Below, in pieces: positions 1 to 7,788 of a stretch of DNA of 64,000 nt. The stretch is from Bacteroidales bacterium. Lineage in GTDB: Bacteria > Bacteroidota > Bacteroidia > Bacteroidales > Paludibacteraceae. Each line of letters starts with the position of its first letter. Position 1 is the first letter of the stretch. A model generated the notes under the pieces. That model did no database searches, was not told the DNA's origin, and worked only from the letters and a program-made list of their open reading frames with translations. The position numbers and the translations under genes are program-made. The stretch lies in assembly GCA_012517575.1 (NCBI GenBank), contig JAAYUQ010000034.1, forward strand, positions 1 through 64,000, given 5' to 3'.

Positions 1-312
1 ATATTTTTAGGGACTGTTGCAAACGGTATGTGGGTTGTTGATCTTTCTACCGGTTTAGTGAAACCATCGGGAAACAAGGAATTAATCATTTTTCCAAATC
101 CTGTAGCAACTGAATTATCTATTGTAATACCTGAGTGGAAAGGGAATCCTGCTACTATCAAGATTTTCAATCTGCAAGGAAAAGAAGTTTTGAATAAAAC
201 AGTGATGGATAATCCGATTTGTTTGCCAATGAAATCCTATGCATCCGGGACTTATTTTGTAGAATTAAAATCAAATGGGAAAATTTACCATCAGACTATC
301 ATTAAAAAGTAA
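1..312 (+). CDS. C-terminal end of a T9SS-exported protein (5' partial)
   Basis: The reading frame is open from the first base, so this is the tail of a gene that begins outside the window. The last ~75 residues have the shape of a type A T9SS sorting domain: a FPNPV motif, then alternating beta strands with IKIFNLQGKEV, a SGTYFVEL strand and a basic end (IIKK). In this family the domain carries the protein through the type IX translocon and is cleaved at the cell surface. What the cargo is cannot be told from this piece. A strong hairpin follows the stop codon. Confidence 0.8.
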   Translation: MFLGTVANGMWVVDLSTGLVKPSGNKELIIFPNPVATELSIVIPEWKGNPATIKIFNLQGKEVLNKTVMDNPICLPMKSYASGTYFVELKSNGKIYHQTIIKK

Positions 313-334
313 TTTTTTAAATTATCTGAATTTA

Positions 335-363
335 AAAGAGCCGGTTTGTTGAGCCGGCTCTTT
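335..363. terminator. Bidirectional hairpin between convergent genes
   Basis: A perfect 10-bp stem (AAAGAGCCGG pairing with CCGGCTCTTT) with a 9-nt loop lies between the stop of the T9SS protein and the stop of the minus-strand TonB receptor. A/T-rich flanks on both sides fit a terminator used from both directions. Confidence 0.75.
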
Positions 364-383
364 GATTTTACGGACAAAAAATT

Positions 384-2807
384 TCAAAATTTCAATCTCA
401 CTGAAGTCAGAAAATTGGTTCCGGCCTGAGGAAAATATCGCAGTTCGTTATACCGTTCATCGCCAACATAACATGAATACCACGTATAACCGTTCGTCTC
501 GTATTTTTCGTTGAAGAGATTATTGATTTGGAGCAGAAATTCGATCGTTTTGATGTGGCTGAGTTGAAGCGTATATTTCAAATTCAAATTTTGTACAAAA
601 TACGGATCAATGGAACGTTGCAAGTCCGAAGTGTTGTCGATATATTGACGGCTTACGTAATTGGAATGAAAAGCTGCTTCGAACCTTTTAACGTTAAACG
701 AAAAAATACTGTTTGCAATCACATTTGGTGAATAAGCTATGTCGGTAGTGCCAAGTTCATTGTTGCAGGTACCGATGTAATTCCAGTTTTCATCATACAC
801 GTCGATATCCTGTTCGGTAAAATTTTTTATTTTATTGCGACTGAAAGTGCAATTTCCATCCCATTTTAAATGGTCAGAAATTTTCCAACCGGCTGTCAGT
901 TCTGCTCCGGCACGATAACTGTCGGGAATATTCGAAGTCAAAAATTCACCAATTTCACTTATTTTTCCGGTGAGGATCAACTGATTCTTATATTTCATAT
1001 AGTAGAAATTGGCTCCGACCGAAAATCGGTGAGACTGAAAATGATAGCCAACTTCGGTGTCGTATAGTGTTTCGGTGGTAGGACGTTCATTGGGTCCGGC
1101 TTCGGTATAATTGTTTCTGTTGGGTTCACGGTTCGATACGGAATAGGAAGTGTAATATTCATGCTGAGAATTGGGCTGCCAAGTTAATCCAAATTTTGGA
1201 TTGAAAAAATGATATTCATGCTCTTGGGTAATGTTCCGCATGGTTTGATGTGTTTCATCGTATTTGTCATCGGTTCCATCCATTCGATAATTGATGGTTC
1301 GATATTGTAAATCGATGGAAGCAAACAGTTTTTTAAAAGTTTCCGTATTTAATTTTGCATAAAAATTGGCATCGTCTTTTATAGAGCTGCTTCTGTACCA
1401 GTCTTTTCCTATATCCAAACCATCTGCATTGCGAACCCAGATTACTTTGCCGTAATGATTACCATCATACCGATTGATGGCGCCGCCGAGGGAAATTTTC
1501 GTGTTTCTTTTCTCGTAATTCAAAGCTGCTGTAATGCCATAAAAATAGTTGTCGAGCCATTTTTGTCGAACCAAATCGGTCGTTTCAAGTGTGTCTAAAC
1601 CAACAACAGGCGTTAAACCATATTCCAAAAAATTGCGATCGGTTTTATACTCTTCATAATAACCGATTCCGCGTGTCAGATGAGTAGCGACATTCGAATG
1701 GAGATGGTTATTCCATTTTTGCAACCAATAGAGATGATAATGGGTTTGCAAATAATTATCGGTTTGGTCATCGTAAAATTTCAATTGTCCGTTGTTGTCG
1801 GTATAAGCACCCAAATCGTTGTATGTTCTGTCGGTTTTCATTATTTCTGAATCTACACCGTTCCATGCCTGATAGGTTTTCTCTTTCCCACCAAAGGAAA
1901 GTAGTCGCAAAATTGTTTTGTCGGAAAAATAGCCTCCCGAAAAATAATAGGATTGCATATCTACCGCAGCGCGGTCGATATAACCGTCTGAAGTTATGTT
2001 CGAGAGGCGGGCATCAAATGTAAAATTGTTACCCAACATGCCCGATCCGACTTTAACGGAATTTTTATTAGTTGCAAAAGAGCCCAAAGATGTGCTGATA
2101 TCGGCATACGGTTCAAATGATACATTCTCGGTTTGCATATTGATACTGGCTCCAAAAGCAGCCGCTCCATTGGTAGAAGTACCAACGCCCCGTTGAACTT
2201 GTATTGATGAAAGCGATGCAGCCAAATCAGGAAAATCGACGAAAAATGTTCCATGGGATTCGGCATCATTCAACGGGACTCCGTTAATGGTAACGTTGGT
2301 GCGGTTGGCGTCCGTTCCTCTGATTCTAAATCCGGTATAGCCCACACCGTTTCCGGCATCAGAAGTTACAATAAAAGAAGGCGACAGCGCCAATAAATAA
2401 GGAATATCCTGACCGAGATTTCGGCTTTCAATTTCTTCTTTTTTTACTTCGCTGTAAGCAACAGCCGAACGTTCGTTGGCTCGCAATGAAGTAACCGTAA
2501 TTTCACCAATTTCAAATGAAGTTCTGCTCATTTGAACAGTGATTTCCTTGCCCAAAGTTGTTTCTATCCATCGGGTTTCGTAACCCAAATAGGAAACCTT
2601 CAGCACATCATTTCTGTTTTTTAAATTTTCAAAAAGAAAAGTACCATCTTTATCGGTTGTTTTTCCGATTTCTTCCTTTTTCAGGTAAACATCTGCCCCA
2701 ACTAGGGGATGACCATTTTCATCCAACACTTTTCCCTTTATCCAGTGTTGACCATAGGACATCAAAGTCCCAAACAATAAAATTGCTGTAAAAACAAACT
2801 GTCTCAT
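384..2807 (-). CDS. TonB-dependent outer membrane receptor, probably for thiamine
   Basis: 807-residue outer-membrane receptor. After a signal peptide (MRQFVFTAILLFGTLMSYG) comes a carboxypeptidase-regulatory-like domain (about residues 23-105, VLDENGHPLVGADVYL), as is usual for Bacteroidota receptors. A TonB plug follows (about 115-230, with FRIRGTDANRTNVTINGVPL), then a beta-barrel ending in a terminal Phe (VRLKF). An in-frame GTG lies one codon upstream; the ATG at 2807 is preferred. The gene sits directly behind a TPP riboswitch, so thiamine or a precursor is the likely cargo; TPP-controlled TonB receptors are known in Bacteroidota. No pnuT or thiamine salvage gene is adjacent. The receptor family is sure; the substrate is inferred only from the riboswitch. 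Confidence 0.9.
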   Translation of the reverse strand: MRQFVFTAILLFGTLMSYGQHWIKGKVLDENGHPLVGADVYLKKEEIGKTTDKDGTFLFENLKNRNDVLKVSYLGYETRWIETTLGKEITVQMSRTSFEIGEITVTSLRANERSAVAYSEVKKEEIESRNLGQDIPYLLALSPSFIVTSDAGNGVGYTGFRIRGTDANRTNVTINGVPLNDAESHGTFFVDFPDLAASLSSIQVQRGVGTSTNGAAAFGASINMQTENVSFEPYADISTSLGSFATNKNSVKVGSGMLGNNFTFDARLSNITSDGYIDRAAVDMQSYYFSGGYFSDKTILRLLSFGGKEKTYQAWNGVDSEIMKTDRTYNDLGAYTDNNGQLKFYDDQTDNYLQTHYHLYWLQKWNNHLHSNVATHLTRGIGYYEEYKTDRNFLEYGLTPVVGLDTLETTDLVRQKWLDNYFYGITAALNYEKRNTKISLGGAINRYDGNHYGKVIWVRNADGLDIGKDWYRSSSIKDDANFYAKLNTETFKKLFASIDLQYRTINYRMDGTDDKYDETHQTMRNITQEHEYHFFNPKFGLTWQPNSQHEYYTSYSVSNREPNRNNYTEAGPNERPTTETLYDTEVGYHFQSHRFSVGANFYYMKYKNQLILTGKISEIGEFLTSNIPDSYRAGAELTAGWKISDHLKWDGNCTFSRNKIKNFTEQDIDVYDENWNYIGTCNNELGTTDIAYSPNVIANSIFSFNVKRFEAAFHSNYVSRQYIDNTSDLQRSIDPYFVQNLNLKYTLQLSHIKTIEFLLQINNLFNEKYETNGYTWYSCYVGDERYNELRYFPQAGTNFLTSVRLKF

Positions 2808-2870
2808 CACAAAAAATTAATTAATGGTTAATACTTTGCTATGAGAGCCTAAAAAAACGGTAGATTGAAA

Positions 2871-2946
2871 GCTTATTCCCTACTCGGAATTACCCGTGCA
2901 GGTTCAAAGGGTATGATCTCAGCCCGAAATTATTAAGGCACCCCAT
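2871..2946 (-). promoter_or_regulatory. TPP (THI-box) riboswitch
   Basis: Read on the minus strand, the segment shows the conserved THI-box blocks in order: GGGGTGCC, then GGCTGAGATCATACCC, then TTTGAACCTG, then GGGTAATTCCG, ending GTAGGGAA. These are the pyrimidine-binding and pyrophosphate-binding arms of the thiamine pyrophosphate aptamer. It ends about 64 nt before the receptor start codon, a normal leader position. I saw no clear downstream terminator hairpin, so control may act on translation start. Outer ends are approximate. Confidence 0.95.
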
Positions 2947-3110
2947 TTTATTGAAAAAAATTAAGATAAAAAAGAAACCGCGGATTTCTTTTTTCAAGCT
3001 GCAAAGTTACAAAAAGATTTTCAAAAAAAGAAAATTTAATGTTTTAAGGAAAAGCCCTGTTTCAAAGCAATTACCAGCAAAAAAATATTTATTGAAAAGT
3101 TAAAAAATTT

Positions 3111-3140
3111 TTTGTAATCATTTTAAATTTCCTACATTTG
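3111..3140 (+). promoter_or_regulatory. Bacteroidota-type promoter of the carotenoid operon
   Basis: TTTG at 3111-3114 and TACATTTG at 3133-3140 with 18 nt between them match the TTTG / TAnnTTTG promoter of Bacteroidota. It lies ~150 nt before crtB, giving a long A/T-rich leader. It is separate from the divergent TPP-riboswitch transcript. Confidence 0.7.
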
Positions 3141-3289
3141 TGCCGATTGAAAGTTCTCGTTAGAAATTTTTTTATAAGAATCAAAATCGAATTTACGCTT
3201 AATTAAACAATAGTTTTTTCAGCAAAAAGCAGATATAATGCTTAAGAACAGAAAATTTATTAAATAGCATATATTTAGTGAAAAATTTT

Positions 3290-4141
3290 ATGGACCAAAA
3301 ATATAATACTATTTGTTTATCTACCAGCAAGTTGGTTACAAAATTCTACAGTACTTCATTTTATTCTGCATCGCAATATTTTTCAAAAGAAATTCAGGAA
3401 GCTATTTTTAGCATTTATGGATTTGTAAGGTTAGCCGACGAAATAGTTGACAGTTTCCATTTTTCCGATAAAGAATACTTGCTTCGGAAATTTGAAGCCG
3501 ATTATTATGATGCCATAAAGAGTGGTATCAGTCTGAATCCCATACTTCATTCGTTCCAGATGACGGTAAGGAAATACGAAATATCGGATGAATTTGTACA
3601 GCATTTTCTGTCGAGCATGAAAGCCGATTTGGAGAAAAAGGAGTACAAAAGTCAAATTGAACTGAATACTTACGTGTATGGTTCTGCAGATGTGGTTGGA
3701 CTGATGTGTTTAAAGGTTTTTTGCAAGGGGAATGAGGATTTGTTTAACCGGCTGATGCTACCGGCCACCAAACTTGGTTCAGCTTTTCAAAAAGTTAATT
3801 TTCTTAGAGATCTCAGGCAAGATACGCAAGAGTTGGGCAGACAATATTTTCCGGAAATTGTTGCTGAAGGTTTCACCGAAAAAAACAAAAGAGAATTGGT
3901 TGAGGATATTCGAAAAGATTTTGATGACGCCTATAAGGGAATTGTTTTATTGCCATCGGAAAGCAAACTTGGGGTTTTAATTGCTTACCAGTATTATAAG
4001 GCACTATTAAGAAAAATTGAAAAAACTTCTGCTCGCGATATTTTTGACAGAAGAGTCAGGATTTCCAATGCTGGAAAAATGTTTTTAGTGTTGTCGACGC
4101 AAATTAAGTATTATTTAAGAGCACGTCATGGAAATAAATAA
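3290..4141 (+). CDS. crtB: Phytoene/squalene synthase family protein (CrtB)
   Basis: 283-residue trans-isoprenyl diphosphate synthase, head-to-head type. It joins two prenyl diphosphates (normally GGPP to phytoene), the first committed step of carotenoid synthesis. The two Asp-rich metal sites are visible: DEIVD at residues 50-54 and DLRQD at 174-178, the latter inside NFLRDLRQDTQELGRQYFP. The N-terminal SKLVTKFYSTSF resembles other bacterial CrtB proteins. A GTG lies four codons upstream, but the ATG at 3290 fits the family start better. It is the first gene of a seven-gene operon and overlaps idi by 14 nt. Whether the product is C40 or C30 cannot be decided by eye; C40 is more usual in this phylum. 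Confidence 0.93.
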   Translation: MDQKYNTICLSTSKLVTKFYSTSFYSASQYFSKEIQEAIFSIYGFVRLADEIVDSFHFSDKEYLLRKFEADYYDAIKSGISLNPILHSFQMTVRKYEISDEFVQHFLSSMKADLEKKEYKSQIELNTYVYGSADVVGLMCLKVFCKGNEDLFNRLMLPATKLGSAFQKVNFLRDLRQDTQELGRQYFPEIVAEGFTEKNKRELVEDIRKDFDDAYKGIVLLPSESKLGVLIAYQYYKALLRKIEKTSARDIFDRRVRISNAGKMFLVLSTQIKYYLRARHGNK

Positions 4142-4682
4142 AGAGAATTTTGTTCAGTTGGTGGATAAAAACGATCAGCCTTTGGGAATTATGGAGAAAT
4201 ATGAAGCCCACAGGAAAGCTGCCTTACATCGGGCTATTTCTGTTTTTATTGTGAATTCCAAAGGCGATTGGCTGATACATCGGAGGGCTTTGGACAAATA
4301 CCATTCCAGCGGGCTTTGGACAAATGCAACTTGTTCGCATCCCTATCCTGATGAGGATTATCTTGAAGCAGCAAAACGAAGATTAAAGTATGAAATGGGA
4401 ATAAATTGCGAATTAAAGCCGCTTTTCCATTTTATTTATCAGGAAAAAGTTACTGATGAACTGACGGAACACGAGTTGGACTATGTTTTTTGGGGAGTAA
4501 GTGATGACGAACCCATTCATAATACGAGCGAAGTTGAAGAATGGAAATATATTCCATTCTTTCAACTGCTTGAAGATGTTGAAAATAACCCCGATAAGTA
4601 CACAGTTTGGTTTAAAAAGATACTGAAAAAAGTCAAAGCACATCTGGATAAGGAAAATTTAATTGAAAGTTCATGTCCATAA
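4128..4682 (+). CDS. idi: Isopentenyl-diphosphate delta-isomerase, type I
   Basis: 184-residue Nudix-fold enzyme that interconverts IPP and DMAPP, supplying starter units for prenyl chains. The type I active-site Cys is in TNATCSHP (Cys69) and the paired acid in ELTEHELDYVFWG (Glu116). His residues of the metal site are seen in YEAHRKAALHRA. It overlaps crtB by 14 nt and the next gene by 10 nt, so it is translationally coupled within the carotenoid operon. This suggests that isoprenoid supply rises together with pigment synthesis. Confidence 0.95.
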   Translation: MEINKENFVQLVDKNDQPLGIMEKYEAHRKAALHRAISVFIVNSKGDWLIHRRALDKYHSSGLWTNATCSHPYPDEDYLEAAKRRLKYEMGINCELKPLFHFIYQEKVTDELTEHELDYVFWGVSDDEPIHNTSEVEEWKYIPFFQLLEDVENNPDKYTVWFKKILKKVKAHLDKENLIESSCP

Positions 4683-5341
4683 CTCTTTTATTCGAAAAAT
4701 TTAAGCTAAAATATCCCGAAAAGAAAGTTCGACAATTTATTTTCACCTTTTATGTGGTGGGAATTGTTGGTTTGTCGTTCCCTGTTACACATATTATCTT
4801 TGTTCATCTCATCCCGTTTGCTCTTCTGCTTTCAGCTTTTATTCTTTTGCCATATCAGGAAGATGACTTTCGGAGGAAAACAGTTGTTTTTTTCGCTGCA
4901 ATTTTTGTTGTTTCTTTTGCGGTGGAAGCTATTGGAGTGAATACGGGAAAAATATTCGGACAGTACATTTATGATAACGGATTGGGAGTTAAATGCTTTG
5001 GAACACCGCTGATTATTGGTTTAAATTGGGCTTTGCTGGTTTATCTTTCGGCTTCTATTTTTCAATCGTTTCATATCAACAAATTTTTTCTTGTTCTCTT
5101 TCCTTCTCTTTTGATGTTATTGTATGATGTTATTCTTGAGCAGGTTGCTCCAAAAATGCAAATGTGGTATTGGGTTACAGGCAACGTTCCTTTTCAGAAT
5201 TATCTGATTTGGTTTCTTTTGGCTTTTATTTTCCATTCATTTTTGGTTTTGCTCGGGATTAAATTGAAAAATCCTTTGAGTAAAACCGTTTTTTGTGCTC
5301 AATTCTTATTTTTTCTGGTACTTATGTTTATTCTCAAATAA
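4673..5341 (+). CDS. cruF: Carotenoid biosynthesis membrane protein, CruF-like hydratase
   Basis: 222-residue integral membrane protein with about six or seven hydrophobic segments. The middle block (EAIGVNTGKIFGQYIY, then LGVKCFGTPLIIGLNW) is typical of the carotenoid biosynthesis family PF04240, which includes the 1',2'-hydratase CruF and archaeal bisanhydrobacterioruberin hydratase. CruF adds water to the psi end group, giving a tertiary hydroxyl that can be glycosylated. That fits the glycosyltransferase and acyltransferase next door. It overlaps idi by 10 nt. Family assignment is firm; the exact reaction is inferred from homologues and context. Confidence 0.8.
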   Translation: MSITLLFEKFKLKYPEKKVRQFIFTFYVVGIVGLSFPVTHIIFVHLIPFALLLSAFILLPYQEDDFRRKTVVFFAAIFVVSFAVEAIGVNTGKIFGQYIYDNGLGVKCFGTPLIIGLNWALLVYLSASIFQSFHINKFFLVLFPSLLMLLYDVILEQVAPKMQMWYWVTGNVPFQNYLIWFLLAFIFHSFLVLLGIKLKNPLSKTVFCAQFLFFLVLMFILK

Positions 5342-5347
5342 TTTTCT

Positions 5348-5974
5348 ATGTTGAAAGCCAGCCATCATTGCCTGATTTATCCTTTTTTTCGCCAATATAC
5401 GCTTTTGTTGATGAAACGGAATTTTCATTCGGTAAACATTATTCGGACAAATTCTTTTTCGTCGGAAAATTTGCCTTTATTGATGATAGCCAATCATATT
5501 AGCTGGTGGGACGGATTCTGGGCAATGTATCTCAATTTGAATCTGTTTCACAAAACATTTTATTTTATGATGTTGGAGGAACAGTTATTGAAATATCGAT
5601 ATTTTCAATTATCGGGTGGATTTTCTATTAAAAAGAAAAGCAGGGAAATGATAGAATCATTAACATATGCCTCCAAAATTTTGGAAGACCCTAAAAATAT
5701 GCTTTTGATATTTCCTGAAGGAGAACTTCGGTCGTTATACATTTCTTCTCACGTTTTCGAAAAAGGATTCGAAAGAATCGTAAAAGGACATCAAGATAAT
5801 TTTCAGTTGGTATTTGTTGCCAATTTTATCGATTATCTTTCGCATAAAAAGCCCGATTTGTATATGTATGTTTCAGAATATCAAGGGAAAAATTTTTTAT
5901 GTCCTGACATAGAAAAAGCCTATAACAATTTTTACAGTGAATGTCTCGATATTCAAAAGTTTAAAAAGGAGTAA
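5348..5974 (+). CDS. PlsC-family acyltransferase of the carotenoid operon
   Basis: 208-residue lysophospholipid-acyltransferase-fold protein. The catalytic NHx4D box is NHISWWD and the substrate-binding motif is IFPEGELRS. PlsC homologues acylate glycerol phosphates, but the position between a carotenoid hydratase and a glycosyltransferase points to acylation of the sugar on a carotenoid glycoside, as CruD does in green sulfur bacteria or CrtO in staphyloxanthin synthesis. It starts 6 nt after cruF and ends 3 nt before the next gene. The fold is sure; the carotenoid substrate is inference. Confidence 0.8.
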   Translation: MLKASHHCLIYPFFRQYTLLLMKRNFHSVNIIRTNSFSSENLPLLMIANHISWWDGFWAMYLNLNLFHKTFYFMMLEEQLLKYRYFQLSGGFSIKKKSREMIESLTYASKILEDPKNMLLIFPEGELRSLYISSHVFEKGFERIVKGHQDNFQLVFVANFIDYLSHKKPDLYMYVSEYQGKNFLCPDIEKAYNNFYSECLDIQKFKKE

Positions 5975-5977
5975 GCC

Positions 5978-7069
5978 ATGATGTACGTTGTTTGGGTTGT
6001 TTTGGGTTTTACTTTTCTTCAATTGTTCATAGCGGCATCGAATTATTTTTTCCGTGAAAAATTGTCGTTATCATCGTTCCGCATTGGCAATGAAAAAATT
6101 TCGGTGCTCATTCCTGCTCGTAACGAAGAAAAAAATATTGGAAATCTTTTAAGTGATTTATCAGGCAAGAATGAAAATATTTTTGAAATCATCGTTTTCG
6201 ACGATCTTTCTTCCGATCATACAGTGGAAATTGTGAATCAATTTATAGAAAAAGACGAAAAAATACGGCTGCTTTGCTCTACCAATTTGCCTGATGGATG
6301 GCTGGGGAAAAATTTTGCCTGTTATTCGCTTGCCAATGCAGCAAAGGGAAATTATTTTTTGTTTCTGGATGCGGATGTTCGGTTGGAAAAGGAAATAATC
6401 GTTTCATCATTAAAATTTCTGCAGCAAAAATCACTGCATTTGCTTTCTATTTTTCCAACTCAGCTAATGATGACAATAGGGGAAAAAATGACGGTTCCAA
6501 ACATGAATTACATTTTATTGACTCTCTTGCTGTTGCCTTTGGTAAGAAAATCATCTTTTCCGTCAATTTCCGCTGCAAACGGACAATTTATGCTGTTTGA
6601 TGCCGCCACTTATAAAAAAATTCAACCTCACAAAAAATTTAAAGACAAGAGGGTAGAGGATATCGAAATAGCCCGCTATTACAAAAAACAAAAACTTAAA
6701 ATTGCTTGTATCACAGGTGTTAAACAAGTTAAATGTCGCATGTACGAAAATTTTGCTGAAGCGGTAAACGGATTTTCTAAAAACGTCATTCATTTTTTTG
6801 GAAATTCTTATCTGTTAGCTGTTTTCTTCTGGTTCGTTACTACTTTCGGCTGGTTGGCGGTTTGGTGGGTTTTCGGATTGCCGGCTCTTGCTATATATTT
6901 ACTTACAGTCATCCTGATTAGGATATTTGTTTCGCTGGCAAGCAATCAAAGTACGATCGAAAATCTTATTTTTTTCATTCCCCAACAACTTTCTCTCGGA
7001 ATTTTTATTTTTCAATCGCTTCACAACCGCAGAAAAAACCAATATCAATGGAAAGGAAGAAGAGTTTAG
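5978..7069 (+). CDS. Family 2 glycosyltransferase, probable carotenoid glycosyltransferase
   Basis: 363-residue membrane-bound GT2 enzyme. An N-terminal hydrophobic segment precedes a GT-A domain with SVLIPARNEEKNIG, VFDDLSSDHT and the metal-binding FLDADV. The acceptor-base region is KRVEDIEIARYYKK. Two or three transmembrane segments follow (about 270-345), and the end is basic (QWKGRRV). The layout resembles staphylococcal CrtQ, which glycosylates a C30 carotenoid acid; here the CruF-like neighbour suggests a hydroxylated psi end as acceptor. It ends with TAG, and the next gene begins 22 nt inside it. Confidence 0.82.
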   Translation: MMYVVWVVLGFTFLQLFIAASNYFFREKLSLSSFRIGNEKISVLIPARNEEKNIGNLLSDLSGKNENIFEIIVFDDLSSDHTVEIVNQFIEKDEKIRLLCSTNLPDGWLGKNFACYSLANAAKGNYFLFLDADVRLEKEIIVSSLKFLQQKSLHLLSIFPTQLMMTIGEKMTVPNMNYILLTLLLLPLVRKSSFPSISAANGQFMLFDAATYKKIQPHKKFKDKRVEDIEIARYYKKQKLKIACITGVKQVKCRMYENFAEAVNGFSKNVIHFFGNSYLLAVFFWFVTTFGWLAVWWVFGLPALAIYLLTVILIRIFVSLASNQSTIENLIFFIPQQLSLGIFIFQSLHNRRKNQYQWKGRRV

Positions 7070-7785
7070 TTTTACTGCTGATTTTGTTGCATTTGCATGT
7101 TTATGCTTCCCACAAGGATGATATTTACAAAGCCTACATTAATAATGACATGCAGGCTTGGAAAAATACGATTGATAAAATGAACCTTTCGTCAGGCAAT
7201 GCTTCCAAAGAATTTCTTTTGGAACTGGTAAATTATGAATATGGATACATTGGCTGGTGTATTGGGAACAAAAAAACTGCTGAAGCCAAAGAATATTTAA
7301 GAAAAGCCGAAAACAGATTAGATATACTCGAAAAAAATCAATACAATTTGTCGATGATTGAGGCTTATAAATCGGCTTTTTATGGATTTCGAATTGGAAT
7401 GAATAAAATAAAGGCTCCGGTCTTGGGACCAAAAAGCATAGAATCTGCAAAATTAGCTGTACGATACGACCCAAACAATTTTTTTGGTTTCCTGCAAATG
7501 GGGAATATCTTTTATTATTCTCCGGTTGCTTTTGGCGGTTCAAAATCGGAAGCCATTGAAAATTTCCGTCGGGCAGAAAAATTGATATTGTTGCAAAACG
7601 CGCGTATTGCAAACGATTGGAATTATTTAAGTTTGCTTGTGACTTTGGCTCAAGCTTACGAAAATACAAACGACTATGAATCGGCAAAAAATTATTATCT
7701 GAAAATATTACGAATCGAACCCAATTTTGGTTGGGTAAAAAACAAATTATATCCGGAATTTTTAAAAAAGACTCAAAAAAATTAG
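7048..7785 (+). CDS. Exported TPR protein inside the carotenoid operon
   Basis: 245 residues with a signal peptide (KKSLVLLLILLHLHVYAS) and at least two tetratricopeptide-like repeats. These are seen around SAKLAVRYDPNNFFGFLQMGNIFYY and in the C-terminal LAQAYENTNDYESAKNYYLKILRIEP. I do not know a carotenoid enzyme of this type. Its position between glycosyltransferase and crtI, with a 22-nt overlap and a 3-nt gap to crtI, shows it is co-translated with the pathway. A role in arranging enzymes or pigment at the membrane is possible but unsupported by any motif. Confidence 0.75.
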   Translation: MERKKSLVLLLILLHLHVYASHKDDIYKAYINNDMQAWKNTIDKMNLSSGNASKEFLLELVNYEYGYIGWCIGNKKTAEAKEYLRKAENRLDILEKNQYNLSMIEAYKSAFYGFRIGMNKIKAPVLGPKSIESAKLAVRYDPNNFFGFLQMGNIFYYSPVAFGGSKSEAIENFRRAEKLILLQNARIANDWNYLSLLVTLAQAYENTNDYESAKNYYLKILRIEPNFGWVKNKLYPEFLKKTQKN

Positions 7786-7788
7786 TAT

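Noticed and set aside
1994-2269. 91-residue frame inside the TonB receptor
   Set aside because: It is an alternative frame of a gene with clear plug-domain motifs and has no domain of its own.
2467-2485. GCCGAACGTTCG palindrome as an operator
   Set aside because: It lies inside the receptor coding sequence and differs from the intergenic motif.
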